From: Acidobacteriota bacterium
GTDB taxonomy: Bacteria > Acidobacteriota > Blastocatellia > Pyrinomonadales > Pyrinomonadaceae
Assembly: GCA_020199975.1 (NCBI GenBank)
Contig: JAIVJP010000322.1
Coordinates: forward strand, 1 to 6,178
Length of the DNA stretch: 6,178 bases
Reading direction: 5' to 3'
Shown here: positions 1 through 6,055 of the stretch, piece by piece
How positions within the stretch are numbered: the first letter of the stretch is position 1
Layout of the letters: each line of letters begins with the position of its first letter
Notes under the pieces: generated by a model
Told to the model about the DNA's origin: nothing
Seen by the model: the letters and a program-made list of their open reading frames with translations, nothing else
Databases searched by the model: none
Translations under genes and position numbers: made by a program

Positions 1-204
1 CTGCGCTGGATGAAGTTGCGAACGAGTGAAGGAATTTGAGCTGCTGCCCGGCCTTACCCAAAACCCAAAGGTAGATGAGGTCAGTACCACCTCTACTGGA
101 TCGCTTAGGTCGGTCGAAGTTGGTGAAACAGCGAGAAACTACGGTCTTGCTTCACAGCACCAAAGCACAAGCAAAAAAAGAAACCAGGACACCACCGAGG
201 CGAG
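1..204. other. Left-edge region with no recognisable gene
   Basis: Short open frames cross this stretch on the plus strand, but they overlap one another, have no convincing ribosome binding site and encode low-complexity peptides that resemble no family I know. On the minus strand this is the region downstream of the exported-protein gene. A run of seven T (minus strand, around 174-180) follows that gene, but no GC-rich hairpin precedes it, so I do not call a terminator. No tRNA or rRNA signature was seen. Confidence 0.5.
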
Positions 205-873
205 TTACTTGTGTGGCTGCATTGCTGCTACTAACAGCCAATCGTGAACGCGTTCGGCCGCTTCTATACCAGCGGCCTCGACGGTGATTTTGATTGGCGG
301 GCCGTTAGGCCAGTTGTCCTTTCGCATTTTCGCCCCGCCGATAGCTTGATAATAAACCTTGCCCTTTGTCTTTAGCTCACCAGTGCCCGGCGCAAATATG
401 AAATACTTGACCTCCAGATCCGGTGAGTTGAGGACCAACCTGCCCTCCTGAAAGTTGTCAATTTCAAACTGCAACAAGACCACAAACGACTCCGTCTCTT
501 CCCGGGCGCGCAGTATTGCCTGCTGACGTTTTACGTCGCCGATCGAAGTGCCGCTGACATTTGTGAATTCATTCAGGCGCTTGATAAAACTAGCGTAGAT
601 TGTTGCTTCGCTCGGCAGGTGTTTCGAAGTCAACTGCCTCGCGACCAGCAACTCTACTTTTCGTTCGAGTTTGTAATTGCCCTTCTCGTTTTCAACTCTC
701 GGGGCACTATCGCTTGCGTCAGTCGCTGGTGTGACCGCAGAGGGTGACCGGGGTTCGGATCGGGGCGCCCGCCTTCCGGACTGCCCCTTGCCGGAGACAT
801 CCAAAAACAACAGCAGTGGAACCAGAATAAGACCCTTGATTCGAGGCGCTGACATTGTTCTCCGTCGGGTCAT
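205..873 (-). CDS. Exported protein of unknown function
   Basis: This is a 222-residue protein of no family I recognise. The frame is open to 999, but I chose the ATG at 873 because GGGGAG lies 8 bases upstream of it. A second ATG at 855, with GGAG 4 bases upstream, is nearly as good. From 873 the protein begins with arginines (residues 3-5), then a hydrophobic stretch at about 14-26 (GLILVPLLLFLDV), which reads as a signal peptide or membrane anchor. No lipobox cysteine follows. Residues about 30-65 are rich in Pro, Ser, Arg and Ala and look like a disordered linker. From about 68 a folded domain begins with charged helices, then alternating beta-like segments (SFVVLLQFEI, VKYFIFAPG, GKVYYQAIGG) and a final helix with Trp (ERVHDWLLV). 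No catalytic motif or metal-site pattern is visible. The longer 264-residue reading would place its N-terminus inside the repeat at 971-1108, another reason to prefer the shorter start. I am confident that it is a gene and is exported; its function is unknown. Confidence 0.75.
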   Translation of the reverse strand: MTRRRTMSAPRIKGLILVPLLLFLDVSGKGQSGRRAPRSEPRSPSAVTPATDASDSAPRVENEKGNYKLERKVELLVARQLTSKHLPSEATIYASFIKRLNEFTNVSGTSIGDVKRQQAILRAREETESFVVLLQFEIDNFQEGRLVLNSPDLEVKYFIFAPGTGELKTKGKVYYQAIGGAKMRKDNWPNGPPIKITVEAAGIEAAERVHDWLLVAAMQPHK

Positions 874-970
874 TCCAGAAACTCCCCGGTTAAGGTTTTC
901 TCCGAGCGAACCTGGTCGCAGTAGGCGGGCGTAGTCTTTCTGGACGGTACCCAGCCTGCCGGACGCCACA

Positions 971-1108
971 CAGTACGGAACCGAGCGTAGCGACCGCATT
1001 CAATAGTGAAACCCTTCATGTAGATTACTACGTAGTACGCACACTCTCGCATGGCGCTGAACAAACGCTGGCTTGAGTGCGGTCGCTACTGCTCCCGGTT
1101 CTGTACTG
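971..1108. repeat. REPIN-like inverted repeat pair
   Basis: The left arm 971-1003 reads CAGTACGGAACCGAGCG then TAGCGACCGCATTCAA. The reverse complement of 1073-1108 reads CAGTACAGAACCGGGAGCAG then TAGCGACCGCACTCAA. The arms match at all but about two aligned positions plus a 3-base gap, and 69 bases separate them. The right arm is itself weakly self-complementary (CGG..GC..GC..CCG around an AGTA loop), as in REP sequences. The spacer carries a perfect 12-base palindrome, TACTACGTAGTA, at 1026-1037. Two REP-type units in opposite orientation around a short spacer is the layout of a REPIN/BIME, which is moved in trans by a REP-associated tyrosine transposase (RAYT). No such transposase is in the window. 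A short minus-strand open frame (870-1064) crosses the element and is not a credible gene. The arms are seen directly; membership of a dispersed family is inferred. Confidence 0.65.
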
Positions 1109-1264
1109 GATGGGCGTCCATTCAAACTCACCGTGCCATTGAGTCTAAACGCTGACAAATCTGAGTTGGAAGACAAACAGTAAAACTAAACACTGTCCGG
1201 TTAGCCGCAGTTCTTACAATCTTCGCTTCGTGTGATGACAATTGCGACCACCTTTGTTGCTTGA

Positions 1265-1434
1265 GACAGTGGACAGTGGACATGGCGCAGACTGCCCATT
1301 TGCCAATTGCCGATTTTGTGATTGGCGGGCGGCACATTGACTCCCAGGGTGGTAAACAACTGTTGAAGATCGCAGATTGGAAATTGGCAATCGGCAATTG
1401 ACAATCTGTGCACTGCCCACTGTTCACTGCCCTC
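1265..1434. repeat. Inverted pair of 7-base-unit repeat arrays
   Basis: On the plus strand, bases 1265-1314 split into 7-mers: GACAGTG, GACAGTG, GACATGG, CGCAGAC, TGCCCAT, (one extra T), TGCCAAT, TGCCGAT. On the minus strand, 1430 down to about 1361 splits the same way: GGCAGTG, AACAGTG, GGCAGTG, CACAGAT, TGTCAAT, TGCCGAT, TGCCAAT, TTCCAAT, CTGCGAT, CTTCAAC. Both strands therefore run from CAGTG-type units into TGCCAAT/TGCCGAT-type units. The arrays face each other around a non-repetitive centre and include a 12-base perfect inverted match (1304-1315 with 1389-1400). The minus-strand array overlaps the last bases of hemB. Short degenerate 7-mer arrays of this kind are dispersed in several bacterial genomes; their origin is unclear. 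The bases between this element and the REPIN-like pair (1109-1264) show nothing I can name. Confidence 0.65.
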
Positions 1435-2407
1435 TGTTACGCAGCGCTTTAATCGCTTCGCGGGCGTAGTAAGTCAGAATAATGTCCGCGCCCGCGCGCC
1501 TGATGCTTGTTAAAGTTTCCATCATCACCCGTTGCTCATCGATCCATCCCTTTTGTGCGGCAGCTTTTATCGTCGAGTATTCGCCTGATACGTGGTAGGC
1601 GGCCAGCGGCAGATCGAAACGGTCGCGCACCGTTTTCAGAATATCCAAATAGACCGTAGCCGGTTTAACCATCAGGATATCCGCGCCTTCGGAGTAATCC
1701 AGCTCGGCTTCGCGAATTGCCTCACGTGCGTTGGCCGAGTCCATCTGATATGCGCGGCGATCGCCAAACGCTGGCGCGCTGTCGGCCGCTTCTCGAAACG
1801 GGCCGTAGAAAGCCGAGGCGAATTTCACGGCATAGGACATGATGGCTACATTTTCGAAGCCCGCGTCATCTAGCGCTTCACGTATGGCTCCAACCTGTCC
1901 ATCCATCATTGCCGACGGCGCTACGATGTCGGCGCCTGCTTCCGCCTGGCTCACCGCGGTGCGCGCCAACAACTCAAGCGATTCCTCATTCAAGACTTCG
2001 TTGTCACGCACCACGCCGCAGTGCCCATGTGAAGTGTACTCGCAGAGACAGGTGTCGTTTATGACGATCATTTCTGGCACGGAGTGGCGAATTGCGCGCA
2101 CCGCCTGTTGCACGATTCCTTTATCAGCGTAAGCACCGGATGCGGCTTCGTCTTTTGTTTCCGGGAGGCCAAAGAGAATCACTCCGCTAACACCAAGGTC
2201 GTAGGCGGCGGCGGCTTCCTTCGCAATTTCATCGACAGACAGGTTGTGCACACCGGGCATCGACCCAATCTCACGACGAACATTTTGACCGGGACAGGCA
2301 AACAACGGCAGAATTAAATCCTCTCGCGCCAGACGAGTTTCACGTACAAGAGCACGCAACGCGGGCGTTCGTCTTAGTCGTCGGGGACGGTGGATGAGAT
2401 GAGACAT
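1424..2407 (-). CDS. hemB: Porphobilinogen synthase (5-aminolevulinate dehydratase), zinc type
   Basis: HemB condenses two 5-aminolevulinate molecules to porphobilinogen, the first common pyrrole of haem, sirohaem and cobalamin synthesis, in the cytoplasm. The 327 residues match the usual family length. The family TIM-barrel landmarks are present in order. Cys120, Cys122 and Cys130 (DTCLCEYTSHGHCG) form the catalytic zinc site. Lys195 in SYAVKFASAFYGPFR is the first substrate lysine. Lys248 in GADILMVKPATVY, the family signature, is the Schiff-base lysine. YHVSGEY is at 271-277. Three cysteines rather than aspartates indicate zinc rather than magnesium dependence at the active site. Glu237 lies where other bacterial enzymes have the allosteric magnesium ligand. 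The ATG at 2407 is 9 bases after the thioesterase stop. Only a weak GGTGG lies about 12 bases upstream, so translation is probably coupled. The TGA stop lies inside the 7-base repeat array: after LRNRG the last codon and the stop come from GGCAGTGA. The core identification is certain; the last one or two residues may be repeat-derived. Confidence 0.97.
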   Translation of the reverse strand: MSHLIHRPRRLRRTPALRALVRETRLAREDLILPLFACPGQNVRREIGSMPGVHNLSVDEIAKEAAAAYDLGVSGVILFGLPETKDEAASGAYADKGIVQQAVRAIRHSVPEMIVINDTCLCEYTSHGHCGVVRDNEVLNEESLELLARTAVSQAEAGADIVAPSAMMDGQVGAIREALDDAGFENVAIMSYAVKFASAFYGPFREAADSAPAFGDRRAYQMDSANAREAIREAELDYSEGADILMVKPATVYLDILKTVRDRFDLPLAAYHVSGEYSTIKAAAQKGWIDEQRVMMETLTSIRRAGADIILTYYAREAIKALRNRGQ

Positions 2408-2416
2408 GAAAGCTAA

Positions 2417-2881
2417 CTACCACCGTTGATACGCCGGATGGCCAGGCTTCACAGCCACGAAAGTGCCGCGGCAAGTGGCGCAACTCTTGTCACGGGCGAT
2501 CAATTCACCTTCCACGATAGCTCGATCGTCCGTTGATTCAACTACGCGAGCCACCAGTCGGACCGGTTTATCTGACGGCGTGGGACGAAGCAGCTTGATT
2601 GAATACTCCGCTGTTACCGTGCAGGGCGGGTGGTCGAGACCTGCCTTTTTCATCAAATGCCAGGCAGCGGTCCAGTTACAGTGGCAATCCAGCAGCGTGC
2701 CGATGATGCCGCCACTAAGCATCCCCGGAAAGGCTTGGTATTGAGGTTGCGGTTGCCATTCGGCAACAACTTCTTCGCCGTTGGCGAAGCTGCGGATGTG
2801 CAAGCCCTTTTCATTTGCCGGACCACAGCCGAAGCAGGCCATATTCGGCGCGTAGGTTTCCTGGATACTCTTGTCAGACAC
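2417..2881 (-). CDS. Hotdog-fold thioesterase, PaaI/4HBT-like
   Basis: This is a 154-residue single-domain protein of the hotdog thioesterase superfamily, whose members usually hydrolyse acyl-CoA thioesters; the substrate cannot be read here. The N-terminus has the motif CFGCGPANEKGL (residues 16-27), typical of one PaaI-like group. The central helix follows as MLSGGIIGTLLDCH (about 54-67), with Asp65 in the position of the acidic catalytic residue. The frequent HGG is LSGG here, with Ser57 in place of His. Beta strands continue through TAEYSIKLLRPTP (90-102). There are two CxxC pairs, 16/19 and 134/137, and a high cysteine content. I chose the GTG at 2881 because a strong promoter ends 7 bases before it and the protein then begins VSDKSIQETYAPN, a natural start for the family. 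The frame stays open to a TTG at 2923, which would place translated bases across the promoter. It precedes hemB by 9 bases and is probably co-transcribed with it, although no shared pathway is established. Confidence 0.85.
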   Translation of the reverse strand: MSDKSIQETYAPNMACFGCGPANEKGLHIRSFANGEEVVAEWQPQPQYQAFPGMLSGGIIGTLLDCHCNWTAAWHLMKKAGLDHPPCTVTAEYSIKLLRPTPSDKPVRLVARVVESTDDRAIVEGELIARDKSCATCRGTFVAVKPGHPAYQRW

Positions 2882-2888
2882 GGATACT

Positions 2889-2917
2889 TTTATAGCCCGC
2901 AAGGTGCAAAGAAGCAA
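2889..2917 (-). promoter_or_regulatory. Promoter for thioesterase-hemB
   Basis: On the minus strand there is TTGCTT (2917-2912), a 17-base spacer and TATAAA (2894-2889), a good sigma-70-type pair. Transcription would begin 6-8 bases beyond the -10 box, at about 2882-2881, which is the GTG start codon itself. This predicts a leaderless transcript. The match is seen in the sequence; its activity is inferred. Confidence 0.5.
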
Positions 2918-3094
2918 AGGCAATACACTCAGACGTCGATTAAGGTAATCACATTCTACTTCGTAACGGCTTCGCCGCCTGATGTGAGGAAGTGGCTATT
3001 GCCCTTCCGTCAAGTCTGTCCTTCAAGTCACTGGGGCTGCGCCTCATGCCCGCATACTGTATGACTCCCAGGCAAAAATGCAACGTCGTGGCCA

Positions 3095-3122
3095 TTGACT
3101 TACATGCTTTGATTGGTATACT
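3095..3122 (+). promoter_or_regulatory. Promoter of the toxin-antitoxin operon
   Basis: TTGACT (3095-3100) and TATACT (3117-3122) are separated by 16 bases, close to the sigma-70 consensus. The predicted start at about 3129 gives a leader of about 25 bases before the antitoxin GTG. The -10 box overlaps the palindrome GTATAC (3116-3121). AbrB/MazE-type antitoxins usually repress their own promoter, so an operator here is expected, but I could not define a longer one. Confidence 0.6.
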
Positions 3123-3141
3123 TTTGCTCCGAAGTTGGAAT

Positions 3142-3147
3142 AGGAGG
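3142..3147 (+). promoter_or_regulatory. Ribosome binding site fixing the antitoxin GTG start
   Basis: A perfect AGGAGG stands 6 bases before the GTG at 3154. It decides the start: the frame is open far upstream to 2992, but the upstream codons cross the promoter and encode no conserved sequence. Confidence 0.85.
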
Positions 3148-3153
3148 CAGACA

Positions 3154-3384
3154 GTGGAAACCACGGCAACATCCAAAGGACAGATCGTGATTCCTTCCTC
3201 AGTCAGGCGAAAGTTCGGGATAAAGGAAGGAACACGCATTCAAATCGAAGTCGATGAGAGAGCCAGGGAAATCATCTTAAAGCCAATTACACGGGAATAC
3301 GTTCACAGTTTGCGGGGCAAGTTCAAAGGCAAAGGCTTGTTGGAAGAGCTAATGGCTGAAAAGGAGAAAGCGAGAAAGCTCTAA
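3154..3384 (+). CDS. AbrB/MazE-type antitoxin
   Basis: This 76-residue protein begins with GTG. Residues 1-45 form a SpoVT/AbrB-type swapped-hairpin DNA-binding domain. TTATSKGQIVIPSSVRRKFGI followed by KEGTRIQIEV is the classic pattern of this fold, with the KGQIVIP strand and an Arg-Lys-rich turn. Residues about 48-76 (from REYVHSLRGKFKGKG to LMAEKEKARKL) are charged and helical and are likely to bind and cover the toxin active site. In VapB-like antitoxins the N-terminal part dimerises on the operon promoter while the tail neutralises the PIN partner. The stop codon TAA shares its last A with the toxin ATG, the tight coupling typical of antitoxin-first operons. The family is clear; its neutralising role is inferred from the adjacent PIN gene. 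Confidence 0.9.
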   Translation: METTATSKGQIVIPSSVRRKFGIKEGTRIQIEVDERAREIILKPITREYVHSLRGKFKGKGLLEELMAEKEKARKL

Positions 3385-3794
3385 TGCCACGCAAGCCGAA
3401 AGCTCTAGTGCTCGACTCATGGGCTATCATGGCGTACTTCCAGGATGAGCCTGCCGGCGAAAAAGTCGCAAACATCATTGCCGACGCTCATGACGATGAT
3501 ATTCCGCTACTGATGAGCGTCGTCAATGCTGGCGAGGTCTGGTACATCATTACTCGCAAGACTTCCGCGCCGGATGCGGACCAAGCTATCCGGCAGATTC
3601 GTGATCTTGGGATCAAGTTTGTCGACGCCGATTGGGATCTCGCGCACGGCGCAGGCTATTTCAAATCAAGAAACCGTATGTCGTTTGGCGATTGCTTTGC
3701 AGCCGCGCTTGCGAAACAGAGAAAGGCGCATCTGGTTACCGGCGATTCAGAATTCAAGCAGATTGAGGCAGAGATCGCAATTACCTGGCTTTGA
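3384..3794 (+). CDS. PIN-domain ribonuclease toxin, VapC-like
   Basis: This 136-residue protein consists almost entirely of one PIN domain, a Mg/Mn-dependent RNase fold used by VapC toxins, which commonly cut tRNA or rRNA and stop translation. The acidic residues are in family order: Asp11 (LVLDSWAIMAYF), Glu51 (VNAGEVWYII), Asp103 (SFGDCFAAALA) and Asp121 (VTGDSEF). All four are intact, so the enzyme should be active. The ATG overlaps the antitoxin stop by one base and has only a poor Shine-Dalgarno sequence, so it probably depends on translational coupling, which keeps toxin below antitoxin. It shares the antitoxin promoter. The cellular RNA target cannot be read from the sequence. No terminator was found after the stop; the small CTCC/GGAG hairpin at 3804-3815 has no T run behind it. 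Confidence 0.92.
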   Translation: MPRKPKALVLDSWAIMAYFQDEPAGEKVANIIADAHDDDIPLLMSVVNAGEVWYIITRKTSAPDADQAIRQIRDLGIKFVDADWDLAHGAGYFKSRNRMSFGDCFAAALAKQRKAHLVTGDSEFKQIEAEIAITWL

Positions 3795-4137
3795 TTTAGG
3801 GGCCTCCTCGGGGAGAAAACAGTCATGATTGCAATAGCAAAAGAAAGTTTGGCTCCACTTCACTTCGAAGCTCTGAGACAGAAGCACCGAACCAGCGCTG
3901 ACGGTCTTGTCCCTGATTGTATTCTGCCTTTTTCTATGTAACGGGATTCGCAATAGCGTTGGCATCGAGGAAATCGCAGCACAAGCGAGCATCACGTATC
4001 CAGGGGAGTTCTACACATGGGTCAACGGCGAACCAGTGCCTGATCTCGCCTTGATTCTTTTGACCCTATGCGAAGCTAGCTCTCCAGAGTGGCGCTACGC
4101 AAATGGAGATTGGTTTCAAGGCTGGCCACTAACTGGA
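3795..4137. other. Intergenic stretch with no supported gene
   Basis: No convincing gene lies between the toxin and the intron remnant. A plus-strand frame is open from about 3907 through 4275, but it would start at TTG without a ribosome binding site, and its last third is translated intron RNA (domains V and VI). Its middle part, from GIEEIAAQASITYPG to NGDWFQGWPL, has protein-like composition and could be a decayed gene fragment. I do not recognise it. I found no reverse transcriptase or maturase sequence and no GTGYG intron start here, so the body of the intron whose end lies at 4138-4214 is absent. Confidence 0.5.
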
Positions 4138-4214
4138 GAGCCGGATGCGAGAGACCCGCCTGTCCGGTTCGGAGGGAGGGGGAGCGAAACCAATCGCGTC
4201 TCCCCACCCCTTAT
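4138..4214 (+). mobile_element. Orphan group II intron 3' end (domains V and VI)
   Basis: Bases 4138-4170 form a domain V hairpin. The lower stem GAGCCGGAT pairs with GTCCGGTTC (4162-4170) over 9 bp. A two-base CT bulge (4160-4161) follows, then an upper helix beginning GCG/CGC around a GAGA-type loop; the one A/C mismatch is a possible decay mark. This is the catalytic core of group II introns. Bases 4171-4214 fold as domain VI: GGGGGAGCGA pairs with TCGC(G)TCTCCC, and A4206 can bulge between flanking G-C pairs. A4206 is 8 bases from a terminal AT (4213-4214), the expected distance from branch point to 3' splice site and the expected AY ending. Only 343 bases separate this from the toxin gene, too few for domains I-IV plus a reverse transcriptase, and none is seen. 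It is therefore a 5'-truncated remnant and cannot splice alone. Confidence 0.72.
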
Positions 4215-4265
4215 ATCAGGTGGCAAAGCCGCTACGAGGCGGTACTTGAGGTCGAAGGGCATGGC

Positions 4266-5897
4266 CTATCGATGAGCCGTCCGCTCAGCTGACTTCTTGA
4301 GCCGGTCCCGCAACTTGAATCTCTGGATCTTTCCTGTGGCCGTGTATGGCAGTTCGTCCACAAAAACATATTTCCGCGGTTGTTTAAAGCGCGGCAGCAC
4401 GCCACGAAGTAACGCGCGTAGTTTGTTTTCCAGTTTTTCAAGATCTTCGGAGGAATCCCTACACACGACGAAAGCACATGCGCAGGGCAAGCCGTCTTTA
4501 TCAAAATCTTCCACCACGGCAGCGCGACTGACGCGCTCATGCCGCAGCAACGCTCCTTCAACTTCCACCGGCGAGACCCATTGGCCGCTTGATTTGAAAC
4601 AGTCGTCACTGCGCCCCATGTGATACCAGTAGCCATCCTCTGAACGGTAGAGATCGCCTGTGCGCACCCATCCCTCGACGAAGGTGCGGGCCGTGGCTTC
4701 CGGTTTTTTCCAGTAGCCCAGCGCGGCACTCCCGCCCTTCACCCAAAGGTTGCCCTCGACGCCGTGAGGTGTTGGATTCTCATGTTCATCCAGCAAACGC
4801 GCGGCATAACCATCGAGCAGCTTGCCGCTGCTGCCATACCGAACCTCGCCTTCATGGTTCGACATGAACATGTGCAGCATCTCAGTCGAACCAATACCGT
4901 CAAGCACCTGGACGCCAAACGTTTTTTCCCACTCCTCACCCAAGCGTGCCGGTAAGGCCTCCCCAGCTGAAATGCTGATACGCAGACTTGAGCAATCGAG
5001 TGGGTGGCCGCGTCGATGATCCTCCAGCAGCAGATTGTAGATAACCGGAACGCCAAAGAAGACTGTTGGTTTGTGATCGACAAGAATTCGGCTGATGACT
5101 TCAGCGGAAGGCTTTTGGCGACAGAGAATTGTTGTCGCACCATTTAGCAAGGGAAATGAGAGGCTGTTTCCCAGGCCGTAAGCAAACGGCAGTCGCGACG
5201 ACGAGAAGAGCCGATCATTCGGTTTAAGTTTTAGTACTTCGCGGCAGAAAGTGTCGTTCGTGTAAAAGATGTGGGCCTGGGAGTGCACGGCGCCCTTCGG
5301 CTCACCGGTACTGCCGGAGGTGTAAAGAATAAATGCGGGCGTGTCTTCTCCAGCCGACGGAAACTCTGGCGCGGGTCGGACTTCTTTTTCACTCAACAGG
5401 TCGGACAGCGTTTGAATCCTCGGCCCAGTTTCGTGGCTCGGTGGGCTCTCCCGGTGACTGATGGACTGGTTCTCGCGTCGGCAGACGAGAATGACCTCTT
5501 TGAGCTTGGGCAGTCTCTCTGGAGGGTTTCTAAGCAAGGTCTCACTGAGACCTGACTCAACCAACGCGACACTCGCACCGCAGTCGTTGAGAATCAATTG
5601 TTGTTCATCGAGGCGCAGTCCCATGTTGATTGGGACGGCAATCGCTCCACTCGAAGCGATTGCGATAAATGACGCGATGAATTCCGGGGAATCGTTGAGC
5701 AGCAGCACCACGCGATCGCCTGAGGCGATTCCCAGCGACTCTAGCGAGGCGGCTATTCGCAGCGTCTCCATGCGAAGGTCATCGTATGTGAGCGACTTCT
5801 GATCACACACGATGGCGATCTTCGACAGCGAGTTCTCGTTGAAAATTGCTGAGAAAAGATTCATCGGTCGTCGGCGTGACTTCCTGTCGATCAACAT
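4266..5897 (-). CDS. Benzoate-CoA-ligase-family acyl-CoA synthetase
   Basis: This 543-residue ANL-superfamily enzyme forms an acyl-adenylate from a carboxylic acid and ATP, then a CoA thioester. The motifs are complete: P-loop YTSGSTGEPKG (192-202), FAYGLGN (238-244), FFGVP (280-284), A5 motif GIGSTEMLH (334-342), RTGDLY (412-417), hinge and A8 region from GRSDDCFKSSG to WVSPVEVEG (428-448), and the A10 motif TATGKIQRFKLR with catalytic Lys523. The FAYGLGN plus GSTEMLH pairing and the overall pattern are those of benzoate/hydroxybenzoate-CoA ligases, so an aromatic acid is the best guess; the exact substrate is unknown. The ATG at 5897 has AAAGG 8 bases upstream. A second ATG at 5864 has its nearest purine run 15 bases away and is less likely. 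No aromatic ring-reduction, oxygenase or beta-oxidation gene is adjacent, so the context does not settle the role. The gene is intact and lies on the strand opposite the two intron pieces that flank it. Confidence 0.9.
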   Translation of the reverse strand: MLIDRKSRRRPMNLFSAIFNENSLSKIAIVCDQKSLTYDDLRMETLRIAASLESLGIASGDRVVLLLNDSPEFIASFIAIASSGAIAVPINMGLRLDEQQLILNDCGASVALVESGLSETLLRNPPERLPKLKEVILVCRRENQSISHRESPPSHETGPRIQTLSDLLSEKEVRPAPEFPSAGEDTPAFILYTSGSTGEPKGAVHSQAHIFYTNDTFCREVLKLKPNDRLFSSSRLPFAYGLGNSLSFPLLNGATTILCRQKPSAEVISRILVDHKPTVFFGVPVIYNLLLEDHRRGHPLDCSSLRISISAGEALPARLGEEWEKTFGVQVLDGIGSTEMLHMFMSNHEGEVRYGSSGKLLDGYAARLLDEHENPTPHGVEGNLWVKGGSAALGYWKKPEATARTFVEGWVRTGDLYRSEDGYWYHMGRSDDCFKSSGQWVSPVEVEGALLRHERVSRAAVVEDFDKDGLPCACAFVVCRDSSEDLEKLENKLRALLRGVLPRFKQPRKYVFVDELPYTATGKIQRFKLRDRLKKSAERTAHR

Positions 5898-5976
5898 ATT
5901 GAGAACCTTTATTTTCGAGGCTCATCAGTTAGTGACCTCTATCGCCGATACGCATCGTTGTCAAACGGCGCTTCGG

Positions 5977-6004
5977 ATTATAATCTCTCCGACCGCGTTT
6001 TCCA
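5977..6004 (-). promoter_or_regulatory. Candidate promoter of the acyl-CoA synthetase
   Basis: On the minus strand a perfect TATAAT (5982-5977) lies 16 bases after TGGAAA (6004-5999), a 4/6 match to the -35 consensus. Transcription would start near 5970 with a leader of about 73 bases. The -10 box is part of the 10-base palindrome GATTATAATC (5976-5985), so the opposite strand also reads TATAAT. An alternative is TTGACA (5964-5959), but at 17 bases it has only a weak TAGAGG. Confidence 0.35.
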
Positions 6005-6055
6005 TCTATCGATGGCGATCCACGAAACTACACTAATCAACACGAAAGCCTGTTA

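Noticed and set aside
874..999. N-terminal extension of the exported protein up to ATG 999
   Set aside because: It would start inside the inverted repeat arm, lacks a ribosome binding site, and would bury the signal-like segment 55 residues in. The ATG at 873 has GGGGAG at good spacing.
870..1064. Minus-strand 64-residue open frame across the repeat
   Set aside because: It is made mostly of the REPIN-like element and overlaps the adjacent gene's upstream region. There is no family resemblance.
1304..1400. Intrinsic terminator of hemB made from the 12-base inverted match
   Set aside because: The loop would be 73 bases and no T tract follows; it is better explained as part of the repeat arrays.
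1128..1427. Overlapping minus-strand open frames of 68-99 residues after hemB
   Set aside because: They are translations of the 7-base repeat arrays in several frames, with no coding signature.
1265..1434. CRISPR array
   Set aside because: The units are 7 bases, contiguous and degenerate; there are no spacers and no 25-40-base direct repeats.
2463..3064. Plus-strand open frames over the thioesterase
   Set aside because: They are antisense shadows of a protein with clear hotdog motifs on the other strand.
4229..4242. CCGC/GCGG hairpin as a terminator for the acyl-CoA synthetase
   Set aside because: It has only four base pairs and a six-base loop, and is not followed by a T run on the minus strand.
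3907..4275. Plus-strand 122-residue frame ending in GEPDARDPPVRFGGRG
   Set aside because: The C-terminal third is translated intron domain V/VI RNA, a common false annotation. It has a TTG start and no ribosome binding site.
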